64,000 bases of DNA from the NCBI RefSeq assembly GCF_001422815.1, contig NZ_LMMP01000011.1:86270-150269 (forward strand), written 5' to 3'. This document shows positions 1-8,945 of the stretch, piece by piece. The position numbers and the translations under genes were made by a program. This DNA is from Methylobacterium sp. Leaf91. Its GTDB lineage: Bacteria; Pseudomonadota; Alphaproteobacteria; Rhizobiales; Beijerinckiaceae. The stretch's first letter is position 1; the number at the start of each line of letters is the position of its first letter. The notes beneath the pieces are model-generated. The model did not search any database and was not told the origin of the DNA. It saw only the letters and a list, made by a program, of their open reading frames with translations.

Positions 1-2
1 TC

Positions 3-116
3 CACTACACCGGCGACAAGGAAGACTCGGCCACGATGAACGTCTGGCTGCACAAGCAGGTCATCAAGAAGCTCGAGGAGAATGGCGGCAAGGTGCCGGC
101 CGACCTGAAGGATTGA
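3..116 (+). CDS. C-terminal end of an unrecognised protein (partial)
   Basis: An open frame enters from the left edge and ends at a TGA at 114-116, giving 37 residues that begin HYTGDKEDSATMNVW and end KVPADLKD. The tail is charged and lysine-rich, probably helical, with no membrane segment. Codon use is GC-rich like the rest of the chromosome, so it looks like the true end of a gene that starts outside the window. A perfect GC palindrome follows at 134-157. The family could not be recognised from so short a fragment. Confidence 0.6.
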   Translation, partial: HYTGDKEDSATMNVWLHKQVIKKLEENGGKVPADLKD

Positions 117-124
117 TCGCAGGG

Positions 125-330
125 GAGCGTCCCCCTCTCCCCGCGCGCGGGGAGAGGATCGCGGACACCTCGTCGTGTCCGCGATGAGCGAGAGGCGAAG
201 CCGAAGCGGGGGTGAGGGGGCGATTCCGAAAGAGACTCGTCCGTCATCGCCCCCTCACCCTCGGCTGCCGCCTCGACGCGCCGACGACGAGGTCGTCGCG
301 TCCCTCTCCCCGCGAGCGGGGCGAGGGGAT
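125..330. repeat. GC-rich intergenic inverted-repeat element
   Basis: This stretch holds a perfect 24-nt palindrome at 134-157 (CCTCTCCCC, GCGCGC, GGGGAGAGG), a perfect 13-bp inverted repeat with arms at 211-223 and 247-259 (GGTGAGGGGGCGA), and a further imperfect CTCCCCGCGAGCGGGGCGAG hairpin near 303-325. The whole could fold into a long imperfect cruciform or RNA hairpin. It resembles the intergenic palindromic repeats common in Rhizobiales and Methylobacterium. Small open frames across it look like by-products of GC bias. The first palindrome may also end transcription of the upstream gene, although no T-run follows. Confidence 0.6.
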
Positions 331-427
331 CCAAACACCTTCACCCCCGCGCGCGACAGCGCCGGGGGCATGGCCCAGAAGAAGCCCCGAACAGGGGACG
401 CGGGACGCCGCGAAACCCATTGAGCGC

Positions 428-493
428 TATAATAGTGTGCCGGTTCCCCGGCGTCCCGTCAGGCTCCGGCGTTCCCGCCGGGGCCTGTTTTTT
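428..493 (+). ncRNA. TATAAT box followed by an intrinsic terminator: candidate short RNA
   Basis: A perfect TATAAT lies at 428-433. About 13 nt later begins a hairpin whose stem pairs CCCCGGC (446-452) with GCCGGGG (477-483), followed within 5 nt by six T residues (488-493). Taken together this would give a transcript of about 55 nt. No convincing -35 box is visible at the correct spacing, so the promoter is uncertain and the terminator may instead belong to read-through from upstream. No known RNA family was recognised. Confidence 0.3.
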
Positions 494-1361
494 CGTCGCG
501 GTGTCTCCAGCGGTCCTCGCGTTGCGTCGCGCCTGAGGTGGTCGTGTTGCATCCCAGCCCGGCTGTTCGAACGGACTTTGCCCCGCACGCCCCCCAGACT
601 ATCGAGCCGCCGCCCGGGGCGATGGTGACCGACACCACCGACGCAGGCACCGCCCCGCCGCCCCTTTCGGCCCACCCGGTCGGTCACCGGGCGAGCCCCC
701 TTCGCTGGGCGGCAGGTGTGGGGATATAGGCATGGGATAGGAATTTTGTCAAGACGTTTAACTTGCAAAACTTGCCTAAGCGACCGACCTTCCAAAACCT
801 GCAAAATTTGTTTGCCGTAAATTTAAGATTTACTATTCAAATTTCCACAAAAACTCATTAATTATACCTAAAATCAAATAACAGCAACTCGTCATTTGAA
901 TAATACATCAATTTACCAAGAATTTTACTTAGATATGGTAGATTTAATAATAGTTATATTCTACTAAATGAATCAAAAATTTTATAAAGTGAATGCTATT
1001 CGATTTTTGTCGCCCAATTACCCCGCAAATGAAACCATTTGGACCTCAGCGCCGCGACATCCTTCATTTGGATGATGCAACCAAATGGCGCTTGTCATAT
1101 GGAAATTGAACTCACCACGGACGCACATTATCGATGCAAATTATTCCGCCACCAGAACAACAAAATCAACAACAAGATAATACTATTCGCGATAACCAAA
1201 ACAGAATTGAATATTATTATGATTCCAAGCATACGAATCCAAACCGGCAATCGTAAGCTATACAAACCTCAAATATACTATAACTGACAAAAACTGAAAT
1301 CAAATAATACTTGACAATACCGGTTAATAAAGATCGCCATTCATAGCAAAGGGGAACAACA
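494..1361. other. Gene-free stretch that turns AT-rich from about 730
   Basis: No convincing gene is seen. Up to about 725 the sequence is GC-rich with short palindromes (for example GGTCGGTCACCGG near 678). From about 730 composition changes sharply to AT-rich with many A/T runs, unlike nearly all other DNA in the window. An 82-codon open frame at 1039-1287 has no good ribosome-binding site and a low-complexity Asn/Ile/Lys composition, as chance frames in AT-rich DNA do. A TTGACA at 1311-1316 could be a -35 element for the RTX gene, but no good -10 box follows at 16-18 nt. Confidence 0.6.
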
Positions 1362-2912
1362 ATGCGCACCGTAGTCTATCCATCAGATGTATTAGCACTG
1401 ACAAATAGAAACGACGATTATAAGATGAATTTCGTCCTTATTAGCGCTGGAGATGTGAGCTATTATTCACTCCCGCGTGGACTTAACGGACTTGCCGGGA
1501 ATGATACTTTGCAAGCTCTGTCACCGACCGTTATTATTGACGGCGAAAGTTATATCAAATTTCGGGGAGAGAATTTTCTTTATAATGGCGCCTTCCTTTC
1601 CGGCGGATATGGCAACGACGTTGTCTACGGTGGAACCGGCGACGACACGCTCCGTGGGGACGAAGGCAACGACTTCCTTTCAGGCGGCGCAGGCAACGAC
1701 GCTCTTGAAGGGGGTGAAGGCAACGATACTCTGGACGGAGGCAGCGGAAATGACACGCTTGCGGGCAGTGGTTTTGACATTCTCCGTGGCGGAGACGGAA
1801 ACGATTCGTTCGACGTGCGCTTTTCCTTCGGCGAAACTGGAAAAGTCGATGGCGGCAAAGGATCCGATCATGTCAACCTTAATGGTCACGCAGTCGGCGC
1901 AAAATTTACAAGCATAGAATTTGCACACTTAGGCATAACATCTGTTTCTAGCTCACAGCTAAACAGCCTTGGTAAAATATTTGCTGACTACACATCGGAC
2001 ATAACCATGCTGTCGGCGGGAACGGTTGGACCCAATTTTGCAGCGACCGCCGGCGGCAAATATCATAGTGGCCAGACGGCATCGATTACTGGCTCGCTTG
2101 GTGCCGATACCATCTATCTTGCAGGCGTGTCCGTCTCCTGGTATATCAGCGATGGTGAAGCCGAAGATGAGGGTGCTAGTAACGACAGTCTGATCGGTGG
2201 GTCCGCAGACGACTGGCTGACGGCCTGGGGCGGCGACGACATTCTCCGTGGAAACAAAGGAAACGATTTCCTGCGTGGTGGAGACGGCAACGACGTTTTG
2301 GACGGCGGAGCAGGCGAGGATTCAATGGATGGCGGCCTTGGAAATGATATCTACTATATCAATAACCCTGGCGATCGCATCATTGAGGTAGTAAATTTAG
2401 GGGTTGATACGCTGTATACTAGTATCAATTACACACTCAGCGACAATTTAAACATTGAAACTCTGCGGGCGAGTGCGGGAACGCTGGGTATTAAGATTGC
2501 AGGTAATAAATTCACGAACACTCTCGTCGGCGGTGAGGGCGACGATGTCCTCATTGGGGGATCGGGCCGCGACATCCTTGTGGGTGGGGCAGGATCAGAT
2601 ACCTTCACTTTCAGGTCGATCCGCGACAGCATCAACGGGAGCGCGGGCAGAGACCAAGTTAGCGATTTTCTGACTGGAACCGACCGCATCGATCTATCAG
2701 CGATACAGGCTAATACATCAGCGAGTTCGGACAAGCCCTTTAACTATATCGGGTCCGGAGCATTTACGAAATCGGCCGGTGAGTTGCATGCCATCAGGTC
2801 TGGTAGCTCAACGATCATTGAGGGCGATGTAACCGGAGACGGCAAGACCGATTTCCAGATCGTACTTCGGGGGATCGTCGACGTTCTGCAGACTTCCGAC
2901 TTCGTCCTCTGA
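1362..2912 (+). CDS. RTX (haemolysin-type calcium-binding repeat) secreted protein
   Basis: This 516-residue protein carries two blocks of GGxGxDxLx calcium-binding nonapeptides, at about residues 81-150 (e.g. [17 protein letters not shown]) and 277-335 with more copies at 389-415 ([20 protein letters not shown]). These form the parallel beta-roll that folds on binding Ca2+ outside the cell. There is no N-terminal signal peptide; the C-terminus ends in an acidic and hydrophobic tail ([10 protein letters not shown]), as expected for type I secretion. Residues about 410-516 resemble the serralysin-type C-terminal domain. No protease HExxH or other enzymatic motif is seen, so it may be a surface or adhesive protein. 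The start ATG has a strong Shine-Dalgarno sequence (AAGGGGAA). Codon use and GC content are lower than in neighbouring genes, which suggests transfer. No type I exporter genes adjoin it. Confidence 0.88.
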   Translation: MRTVVYPSDVLALTNRNDDYKMNFVLISAGDVSYYSLPRGLNGLAGNDTLQALSPTVIIDGESYIKFRGENFLYNGAFLSGGYGNDVVYGGTGDDTLRGDEGNDFLSGGAGNDALEGGEGNDTLDGGSGNDTLAGSGFDILRGGDGNDSFDVRFSFGETGKVDGGKGSDHVNLNGHAVGAKFTSIEFAHLGITSVSSSQLNSLGKIFADYTSDITMLSAGTVGPNFAATAGGKYHSGQTASITGSLGADTIYLAGVSVSWYISDGEAEDEGASNDSLIGGSADDWLTAWGGDDILRGNKGNDFLRGGDGNDVLDGGAGEDSMDGGLGNDIYYINNPGDRIIEVVNLGVDTLYTSINYTLSDNLNIETLRASAGTLGIKIAGNKFTNTLVGGEGDDVLIGGSGRDILVGGAGSDTFTFRSIRDSINGSAGRDQVSDFLTGTDRIDLSAIQANTSASSDKPFNYIGSGAFTKSAGELHAIRSGSSTIIEGDVTGDGKTDFQIVLRGIVDVLQTSDFVL

Positions 2913-2939
2913 GCCTATGAGCCTCCGCAACGACGGGGG

Positions 2940-2983
2940 GACTTGTCTCGCGTGGCGTTTGGATATCGACCTCCAGACAAGTC
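2940..2983. terminator. 9-bp inverted repeat after the RTX gene
   Basis: GACTTGTCT at 2940-2948 is perfectly complementary to AGACAAGTC at 2975-2983, in the gap between the RTX gene and the convergent potF-like gene. The loop is 26 nt and no T-run follows, so it is a weak terminator candidate at best. Confidence 0.3.
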
Positions 2984-2993
2984 ACTCCTCCTT

Positions 2994-4127
2994 TCACCGC
3001 CCAGTCCTCACCCGCGTCCAATTCCGCGTCGCGAACCGCTGCGTCCGGTCATCCCAGGCCTGGTTCGTAAACAACCGCTGCATCGTCGCCTCGTCCGGGT
3101 AGATGCCGGCATTCGAAAGAATCTCCGGCTTCACCAGGGGTTTCGCGGCGAGGTTGCCGCTGGCATAAGCGACGAAGTTGGTGTTGGCCGCCGCCACGTC
3201 GGGGCGCATCATGTAGTCGATGAAAAGGTGGGCCTCCTCGGGGTGGGGCGCGTCCTTCGGGATGGCGAAGGCATCGAACCACATCAGCGCGCCTTCCTTC
3301 GGGATGAAATAGGCGATCTCGACGCCGTTCTTCGATTCCTCGGCGCGTTTCTTGGCCTGCATCACGTCGCCGGAATAGCCGACCGCGAGGCAGAGATCGC
3401 CGTTGGCGAGGCCGTTGATGTATTCCGAGGAGTGGAATTTTCGCACCGAGCCGCGCACCTTGAACAGCGCGTCGGTGACCTGGGAGATGTCGTCCCAGCG
3501 CTTGGTGTCGGGCTTGAGGCCATAGGCCGGCAGCATGCTGGGGATCAGGTCCTCGGGGCTGTCGAGCATCATCACCCCGCAATCCTTGAGCTTGGCCATC
3601 AGGGTGGGGTTGAGCACCAGCGTCCAGGTGTTGAGCGGCTGGTTGGGGCCGAGGCGCTCGCGCACGGGGCCGAGATTCACGCCGATGCCGGTGGTGCCCC
3701 ACATGTAATCGACCGCATAGGTGTTGCCGGGGTCGTAGACCGCGAGGCGCTGGGCGATCTCGGGCCAGGCGTGTTTCAGGTTCGGGATCTTGGCCTTGTC
3801 GAGGGGCCGGAACACGCCGGCCTTGATGAGCCGCTGCAGGAACGGGCCGGTGGGCACCACGAGATCGTAGCCGGACTGGCCGGCGAGCAGCTTCGTCTCC
3901 AGGATCTCGTTGTTGTCGTAGGTGTCGTAGACGACCCTGATCCCGGTTTCCTTGGTGAAGGCCTCCAGGGATTTCGGATCGATGTAATCCGACCAGTTGT
4001 AGATGTTGACCACGCGCTCCTGCGCCTTCGCCCCCGCCGAATTGAGCAGGGCGAAGGCGAGGAACAGGGACCCGAGAAGGCTGAGCGCCAGCGCGATCAT
4101 CAGGACGGCGAACACGATACGACGCAT
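2994..4127 (-). CDS. potF: Polyamine (spermidine/putrescine) ABC transporter substrate-binding protein
   Basis: A 377-residue periplasmic binding protein of the PotD/PotF family. The N-terminus MRRIVFAVLMIALALSLLG starts a hydrophobic signal or anchor segment, then comes the family opening VVNIYNWSDYIDPKSLEAF, whose Trp and Asp residues belong to the polyamine pocket in PotF. Further matches are GYDLVVPTGPFLQRLI and NGDLCLAVGYSGDVMQA. It should capture putrescine or spermidine in the periplasm for an ABC importer, but no permease or ATPase genes lie nearby, so it is an orphan component. The start is set at the ATG before the signal segment; the open frame runs 49 codons further upstream in low-complexity sequence that looks untranslated. 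The gene symbol is by family similarity only. Confidence 0.85.
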   Translation of the reverse strand: MRRIVFAVLMIALALSLLGSLFLAFALLNSAGAKAQERVVNIYNWSDYIDPKSLEAFTKETGIRVVYDTYDNNEILETKLLAGQSGYDLVVPTGPFLQRLIKAGVFRPLDKAKIPNLKHAWPEIAQRLAVYDPGNTYAVDYMWGTTGIGVNLGPVRERLGPNQPLNTWTLVLNPTLMAKLKDCGVMMLDSPEDLIPSMLPAYGLKPDTKRWDDISQVTDALFKVRGSVRKFHSSEYINGLANGDLCLAVGYSGDVMQAKKRAEESKNGVEIAYFIPKEGALMWFDAFAIPKDAPHPEEAHLFIDYMMRPDVAAANTNFVAYASGNLAAKPLVKPEILSNAGIYPDEATMQRLFTNQAWDDRTQRFATRNWTRVRTGR

Positions 4128-4161
4128 CGGCGGGCTCTCTTGTCTCGGGACCGGGTCGGGA

Positions 4162-4524
4162 TCAGGCGGGGAGCTTGGCCGCGACGACGACGATCTCCAC
4201 GAGGTATTCCGGCCCCGCGAGCTTGGCTTCCACGGTGGCGCGGGTGGGCGGGTTCTCCTTCGAGACCCAGGCATCCCAGGCCGCGTTCATCTCGGCGAAG
4301 GTCGCCATGTCGGCGAGATAGATCGTGGCGGAGATGAGCCGGGTCTTGTCGCTGCCGGCGAGCGCCAGCAGCCGGTCGATCTCGTTGAGCACCTCCTGCG
4401 TCTGCGCGGTCACGCCGGCCCCCACCGTTGTCCCCGCCACTTGGCCCGCGAGGTAGACCATCTCGCCATAGGTGACGGCCTGGCTCATGCGGGCGCCGGA
4501 TTCGAAACGGGTGATGGTGGTCAT
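4162..4524 (-). CDS. RidA family protein (YjgF/YER057c/UK114)
   Basis: A 120-residue single-domain member of the Rid family. It shows the typical order of segments: GEMVYLAGQVAG near residues 20-31, TQEVLNEIDRLLALAGSDK, then IYLADMATFAEMNAAWDAW and a final PTRATVEAKLAGPEYLVEI, where the Arg of PTRATVE is the conserved residue that binds the substrate carboxylate. RidA enzymes hydrolyse reactive enamines and imines released by PLP enzymes. It lies 34 bp upstream of potF on the same strand, so the two may be cotranscribed. This looks like one of the divergent Rid subfamilies rather than RidA itself; the true substrate is unknown. Confidence 0.85.
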   Translation of the reverse strand: MTTITRFESGARMSQAVTYGEMVYLAGQVAGTTVGAGVTAQTQEVLNEIDRLLALAGSDKTRLISATIYLADMATFAEMNAAWDAWVSKENPPTRATVEAKLAGPEYLVEIVVVAAKLPA

Positions 4525-4743
4525 GGATCGCTCTTCATGGGGCGCCGCGCGGGCGCGTCGTCGGGGCAAGCGTTGTGCCGCGCGCCACGCATCCGCGTAA
4601 AGGGGAGGGCGGCGGCCAAGGTCGAGAATGCGACACAATCGCCGTCCCGCGGCGCAACCCATCCCGCGATGCGGCGTTGCATGAGCACAAACGGTCAAGT
4701 CCGGGCGGGACAATCCCGGCCACCGCGTTTCGAGGATCAGCTC

Positions 4744-5007
4744 ATGGATATCATCTGGACCATCATCATCGGCTTCCTGGCCGGTGTCGTCGCCAAGTTC
4801 ATCATGCCGGGCGACAAGGAGCCTGCAGGGTTCATCCTCACCACCATCCTGGGCATCATCGGCGCCTTCGTCGCCACCTTCCTCGGTCAGGCGCTCGGCT
4901 GGTACGGTCCGAACCAGGGCGCGGGCTTCATCGGAGCCGTGGTCGGCGCCATCGTCGTGCTCGCCATCTACGGCTTCATCGCCAGCCGCCGCACCACCAC
5001 CCTCTGA
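4744..5007 (+). CDS. GlsB/YeaQ/YmgE family (transglycosylase-associated) small membrane protein
   Basis: An 87-residue protein with three membrane segments and the Gly-rich pattern of the family: IIIGFLAGVVAKFIMPGDK, then GFILTTILGIIGAFVATFLG and GFIGAVVGAIVVLAIYGF. The spacing of Gly residues and the AKFIMPG loop are diagnostic. Members are stress-induced inner-membrane proteins of unknown molecular role in Enterobacteria and Rhizobiales. The start is the ATG at 4744, directly before the first membrane helix; upstream in-frame ATGs lack that logic. It is monocistronic and ends at a strong bidirectional terminator. Confidence 0.88.
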   Translation: MDIIWTIIIGFLAGVVAKFIMPGDKEPAGFILTTILGIIGAFVATFLGQALGWYGPNQGAGFIGAVVGAIVVLAIYGFIASRRTTTL

Positions 5008-5063
5008 ACGGACGTCACGGCGCGGGCCTCGGGTCCGCGCCTTTCGCGTTTCATCGGACAGAC

Positions 5064-5095
5064 AAAAGGGGCGCCCCATCGGAGCGCCCCTTTTT
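5064..5095. terminator. Bidirectional intrinsic terminator
   Basis: GGGGCGC (5068-5074) pairs with GCGCCCC (5084-5090) around a 9-nt loop, with AAAA before and TTTTT after. It can therefore end both the plus-strand GlsB-type gene and the minus-strand DUF2892-type gene, which converge here. Confidence 0.85.
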
Positions 5096-5106
5096 CGTGT
5101 CCCGGA

Positions 5107-5328
5107 TCAGGAGATGTAGCCGGCCGACTTGACCGGGCAATGGCCGGTGGCGCCGCGGATAGCGAGGCCGGCGCCGACCACCAGGGCCGCCAGGCTGAGC
5201 CACTTGTTCGGGCGGGGCTGGGCAGCGGCGGCGGCGATGCCGAGGCCCAGAACGACGGACACGGCCCGCTCGGTGGTCGACAGGTTGGTCTCGCCTTCGA
5301 AGATGCTCGGAATCATCGGATCGGCCAT
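5107..5328 (-). CDS. DUF2892 (YgaP-type) small inner-membrane protein
   Basis: A 73-residue protein. It contains the family pattern in which NLSTTERAVSVVLGLGI opens a first membrane helix and NKWLSLAALVVGAGLAIRGATGHCPV a second, ending in the conserved GxTGxCP motif (GATGHCPV). DUF2892 domains occur alone or fused to rhodanese domains, and the Cys after the second helix is conserved. The function is unknown; a role in sulphur or redox chemistry is only a guess. It is a single gene facing a bidirectional terminator. Confidence 0.85.
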   Translation of the reverse strand: MADPMIPSIFEGETNLSTTERAVSVVLGLGIAAAAAQPRPNKWLSLAALVVGAGLAIRGATGHCPVKSAGYIS

Positions 5329-5430
5329 GGTCTCACATACTCCTCGTGTTGCATCGCGGGGCGAACGCGGCGGGAGGATGGGTGTTCCTCATGATCTGAC
5401 CGGGGCGTTGACGCATCCTCGCCCCAAACG

Positions 5431-5460
5431 AAAAGCGCGGCCCCTTGCGGAGCCGCGCTT
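5431..5460 (-). terminator. Intrinsic terminator of the rpsO-pnp operon
   Basis: On the minus strand AAGCGCGGC (5460-5452) pairs with GCCGCGCTT (5441-5433) around a 10-nt loop and runs on into TTTTCGTTTG. It lies 35 bp beyond the pnp stop codon. Confidence 0.8.
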
Positions 5461-5494
5461 CTCATTCTCGATCAACCCTCGGGGCTGAGACGGC

Positions 5495-7666
5495 TTACGC
5501 GTCCTGGCGGGGTCCGCGGGCGCGGTCCTGCTCGGCGTTGCGCTCGGCCTTCAGCTTCTCGGTGAGGTCCTCGCCGGTCTCCTGGTCGACGACCTTCATG
5601 GAGAGGCGAATCTTGCCGCGATCGTCCGCGCCGAGGAACTTCACCTTGACCTTCTGGCCGTCCTTGACGACGTCCGTCACCTTGGCGACGCGCTGGGCAG
5701 CGAGTTCCGAGATGTGGACGAGGCCGTCCTTGGCGCCGAAGAAGTTCACGAAGGCGCCGAACTCCATGCACTTCACGACGGTGCCGTCGTAGATCATGCC
5801 GACTTCGGCTTCCGCCACGATCGACCGGATCCAGTTATAGGCGGCCTTGATGGCCTTGCCGTCGCTGGAGGCGATCTTCACCGTGCCGGTGTCGTCGATG
5901 TTGATCTTGGCGCCGGTCTTCTCGACGATCTCGCGGATCACCTTGCCGCCGGTGCCGATCACTTCCCGGATCTTGTCGGTGGGGATCTGCATGGTCTCGA
6001 TGCGGGGCGCGTATTCGCCGAGCTCGGGACGGGCATCGGTGAGGGCCTTGGCCATCTCGCCGAGGATGTGGACGCGGCCTTCCTGCGCCTGATGCAGGGC
6101 GACCTTCATGATCTCCTCGGTGATGCCGGCGATCTTGATGTCCATCTGCAGCGAGGTGATGCCGGCTTCCGTGCCCGCCACCTTGAAGTCCATGTCGCCG
6201 AGGTGATCCTCGTCGCCGAGGATGTCGGACAGCACGGCGTAGCGCTCACCCTCGAGGATGAGGCCCATGGCGATGCCGGCCACCGGACGGCGCAGGGGCA
6301 CGCCGGCATCCATCAGCGACAGCGACGCGCCGCAGACGGAGGCCATCGAGGAGGAGCCGTTGGACTCGGTGATCTCGGACACGACGCGGATCGTGTACGG
6401 GAACTCGTGGGCCGGCGGCAGGACGGGGTGCACGGCGCGCCAGGCGAGCTTGCCGTGTCCGATCTCGCGACGACCCGGGGAGCCCATGCGGCCGGTCTCG
6501 CCCACCGAGTAGGGAGGGAAGTTGTAGTGCAGCAGGAAGGTCTCCTTGTAGGTGCCTTCCAGCGCGTCGATGAACTGCTCGTCCTCGCCGGTGCCGAGGG
6601 TGGCGACCACGAGGGCCTGGGTCTCGCCGCGGGTGAAGAGCGACGAACCGTGGGCGCGCGGCAGCACGCCGACCTGCGACACGATCGGGCGCACGGTGCG
6701 GACGTCGCGTCCGTCGATGCGGGAGCCGGTGTCGAGGATGTTCCAGCGCACGACCTTGGACTGCGCTTCCTTGAACGCGGCCTTGACCTTCTCAGGGCTG
6801 AACTTCTGCTCGCCCTCGGCCGGACAGAGAGCCGCGATCACCTTCGCCTTCACGGCGTCGACGGCGGCGTAGCGCTCCTGCTTCACGGTGTTCTTGTAGG
6901 CGTCGCGGAGTTCCGCTTCACAGACGTCGAGCACGGCCTTCTCCACGTCGCCGTTCTCGGGCGCTGAGAAGTTGCGGGGCTCCTTGGCGGCCTTCTCGGC
7001 GAGGCGGATGATCGCATCGATGACCGGCTGGAAATGCTTGTGGCCGAACATCACGGCGCCGAGCATGGTCTCTTCGTCGAGCTCCTTGGCCTCGGATTCC
7101 ACCATCAGCACGGCGTCCTGCGTGCCGGCGACGACGAGATCCAGGGTCGAGTTCTCGAGCTCGGGAACCGGCGGGTTCAGGATGTACTGGCCGTTGACGT
7201 AGCCGACGCGGGCCGCGCCGATCGGGCCGGTGAAGGGCACGCCAGACAGGGTCAGAGCGGCGGAGGCCGCCACCATGGCGAGGATGTCGGGATCGTTCTC
7301 GAGATCGTGGGTCAGGACGGTGACGACGACCTGGGTGTCGTTGCGCCAGCCTTCGACGAAGAGGGGGCGGATCGGGCGGTCGATGAGGCGGGAGACCAGC
7401 GTCTCCTTCTCGGAGGGACGGCCTTCGCGCTTGAAGTATCCGCCGGGAATGCGGCCGGCGGCGTAGGCGCGCTCTTGGTAGTTCACGGTGAGCGGCAGGA
7501 AGTCGATTCCGGCCTTGGGCTCCTTGCCCGACACGACGGTGGCCAGCACCGAGGTCTCGCCATACGTCGCCATCACGGCGCCGTCGGCCTGGCGGGCGAC
7601 CTTGCCCGTCTCGAGGACGAGCTTGCGGTCGCCCCAGATCAGCTCTTCACGTTGTACGTCGAACAT
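5495..7666 (-). CDS. pnp: Polyribonucleotide nucleotidyltransferase (PNPase)
   Basis: A 723-residue 3'-to-5' phosphorolytic exoribonuclease and degradosome component. The expected domains appear in order: first RNase PH core (about 12-145), all-helical domain (about 150-235), second RNase PH core (about 320-545), KH domain (about 555-615, with [15 protein letters not shown]) and S1 domain (about 620-695, with [19 protein letters not shown]). The catalytic acidic residues are visible in [20 protein letters not shown], and [18 protein letters not shown] matches the phosphate-binding loop. Its length is normal for the family. It lies 214 bp downstream of rpsO on the same strand, the classic conserved order. 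The gap holds a hairpin after rpsO, so its expression may depend on read-through or processing. Confidence 0.97.
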   Translation of the reverse strand: MFDVQREELIWGDRKLVLETGKVARQADGAVMATYGETSVLATVVSGKEPKAGIDFLPLTVNYQERAYAAGRIPGGYFKREGRPSEKETLVSRLIDRPIRPLFVEGWRNDTQVVVTVLTHDLENDPDILAMVAASAALTLSGVPFTGPIGAARVGYVNGQYILNPPVPELENSTLDLVVAGTQDAVLMVESEAKELDEETMLGAVMFGHKHFQPVIDAIIRLAEKAAKEPRNFSAPENGDVEKAVLDVCEAELRDAYKNTVKQERYAAVDAVKAKVIAALCPAEGEQKFSPEKVKAAFKEAQSKVVRWNILDTGSRIDGRDVRTVRPIVSQVGVLPRAHGSSLFTRGETQALVVATLGTGEDEQFIDALEGTYKETFLLHYNFPPYSVGETGRMGSPGRREIGHGKLAWRAVHPVLPPAHEFPYTIRVVSEITESNGSSSMASVCGASLSLMDAGVPLRRPVAGIAMGLILEGERYAVLSDILGDEDHLGDMDFKVAGTEAGITSLQMDIKIAGITEEIMKVALHQAQEGRVHILGEMAKALTDARPELGEYAPRIETMQIPTDKIREVIGTGGKVIREIVEKTGAKINIDDTGTVKIASSDGKAIKAAYNWIRSIVAEAEVGMIYDGTVVKCMEFGAFVNFFGAKDGLVHISELAAQRVAKVTDVVKDGQKVKVKFLGADDRGKIRLSMKVVDQETGEDLTEKLKAERNAEQDRARGPRQDA

Positions 7667-7842
7667 ATGTCATGCCTTCCTGCGGTCGGGCGTGCCCGGC
7701 GCCGCCAGGGGCAAGACGGCGAGGAGTTCCGCGCCTTACCGGCGAAGAACTCCTGGCGATCCTGTCCCCGACGAGTGCGCCTCGAAGCGGCCCGATGGTC
7801 GCGCGGCCAGACCCATTCCGGCAGCGCGGGACGTCAATGAAA

Positions 7843-7871
7843 CGCGGCCCTGAGCCAGGCTCGGGACCGCG
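7843..7871 (-). terminator. Hairpin between rpsO and pnp
   Basis: On the minus strand, a CGCGG-TCCCGAGCC arm pairs with GGCTC-GGG-CCGCG just after the rpsO stop, followed by TTTCATT. In other bacteria this gap carries a terminator that is partly read through and is cut by RNase III. Either role fits here; the T-run is weak. Confidence 0.55.
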
Positions 7872-7880
7872 AAAATCGCC

Positions 7881-8150
7881 TTAGCGGCGGATGCCGAGAC
7901 GCTCGATGAGGCTGCGGTAGCGGGCCTCGTCCTTGCGCTTGACATAGTCGAGCAGCGAGCGGCGCTGCGAGACCATCTTCAGGAGGCCGCGGCGGGAATG
8001 GTTGTCCTTGCCGTGGGTCTTGAAGTGGCCGGTGAGGTTGGTGATCCGCTCGGTGAGGATCGCCACCTGGACCTCCGGAGAACCGGTGTCCTTGCCGCCG
8101 GTCGCGTATTCCTTGATGAGCGCAGTCTTGCGCTCGGCCGAAATCGACAT
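7881..8150 (-). CDS. rpsO: 30S ribosomal protein S15
   Basis: An 89-residue protein, the standard length for S15. It contains the conserved core [16 protein letters not shown], then [16 protein letters not shown] and [19 protein letters not shown], ending [10 protein letters not shown]15 binds the central domain of 16S rRNA early in small-subunit assembly. It is followed by pnp, as is usual. truB, which commonly precedes rpsO, is absent; the upstream region is 447 bp of non-coding DNA that probably holds the promoter. Confidence 0.97.
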   Translation of the reverse strand: MSISAERKTALIKEYATGGKDTGSPEVQVAILTERITNLTGHFKTHGKDNHSRRGLLKMVSQRRSLLDYVKRKDEARYRSLIERLGIRR

Positions 8151-8597
8151 CGCATTCCCTTTCGATACGGGTTTTCGGGTCGAGACGGTCCTCCTCAGGA
8201 GGGACCGCCTCAGCCTGGGACGGGGCCTGTGCCGGGATGTCGTCCAGCACGGTCGCGTTCACAAGCAGGTTTGGCCCCGTGCCCGTTTCCGGGTCGAGGC
8301 ACTGAGACACATACACGAATCCGGGTCGCGTGCCACCCCCCGCGCCACCCCGGCGGGCCGTTGCCGGGCCGTTGCCCGGCCAGGGAACAGAATTTCCCCA
8401 CTGCTGTGCCGGACCGGCACCCGCACCAACGTCTTTATTCAGCACAGAGTCATCCAATCTGCAGATTTCTTTTCCATCGAAGTGTTACAGTCGGCGCTTA
8501 ATTCAATCATTGTCACGGACCAACAGAACATTCATATGGTTGGAGCTAGTCGGAGACCCCCTTTCGCCGAACAATCTGCCATATCGACGGAAACACA
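8151..8597. other. Gene-free region upstream of rpsO
   Basis: No gene is supported here. The part near rpsO contains GC-rich hairpins such as GGTCCTCCTCAGGAGGGACC at 8188-8207 and GCCGTTGCCGGGCCGTTGCC near 8357, which on the minus strand may lie in the rpsO 5' leader. From about 8440 the sequence becomes markedly AT-richer, leading into the small membrane-protein gene at 8598. No clear promoter could be picked out by eye. Confidence 0.5.
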
Positions 8598-8897
8598 ATG
8601 GATAGAATCGCCGTAAGAGTCCTGAAGCCAATAGCCTTCGCGGCACTAACATTTGGCGCAAGCTACTACTTATTCCATTCAGCATTCATTTCACTGATCC
8701 TTAGTCTAGTCCCCCTCTTACTCGGATGGCTGGGTGTGTTTGAAACGTTTTCGTACACGATCGCAGCAGCTTTATTCATCGCCGCCATCGTCTGGTGCGT
8801 CGTTCCGGTGGATATGAAGAATCTGGTGGAGCTACAGACCCAGGCTGCAGTCAAGGAATTCACGGCGGCGATGCCCACGCCAACAAAGCCCGACTGA
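8598..8897 (+). CDS. Hypothetical small membrane protein
   Basis: A 99-residue protein with two or three predicted membrane segments (about 9-33, 33-46 and 53-69), a short cytoplasmic start MDRIAVRVLKPIAF and a polar tail ending TPTKPD. A GGAAAC sequence lies 5-10 nt before the ATG and could serve as ribosome-binding site. Base composition is clearly lower in GC than the surrounding genes, which suggests recent gain or weak selection. I do not recognise a family. The downstream gene ltaE is convergent, so this gene stands alone. Confidence 0.5.
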   Translation: MDRIAVRVLKPIAFAALTFGASYYLFHSAFISLILSLVPLLLGWLGVFETFSYTIAAALFIAAIVWCVVPVDMKNLVELQTQAAVKEFTAAMPTPTKPD

Positions 8898-8945
8898 GAC
8901 TTTCCAACTGCTTCCTCGGGTGGCTCGATGGAAGCGCCTGACGAA

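Noticed and set aside
494..725. Structured RNA (SRP RNA, RNase P RNA or tmRNA) in the GC-rich palindromic region
   Set aside because: None of the diagnostic conserved boxes of these RNAs could be found on either strand.
1039..1287. 82-codon frame in the AT-rich stretch upstream of the RTX gene
   Set aside because: No ribosome-binding site, low-complexity Asn/Ile/Lys sequence, no family resemblance; typical chance frame in AT-rich DNA.
1311..1345. Sigma-70 promoter for the RTX gene
   Set aside because: TTGACA is perfect but no acceptable -10 hexamer lies 16-18 nt downstream, so it is not listed as a promoter.
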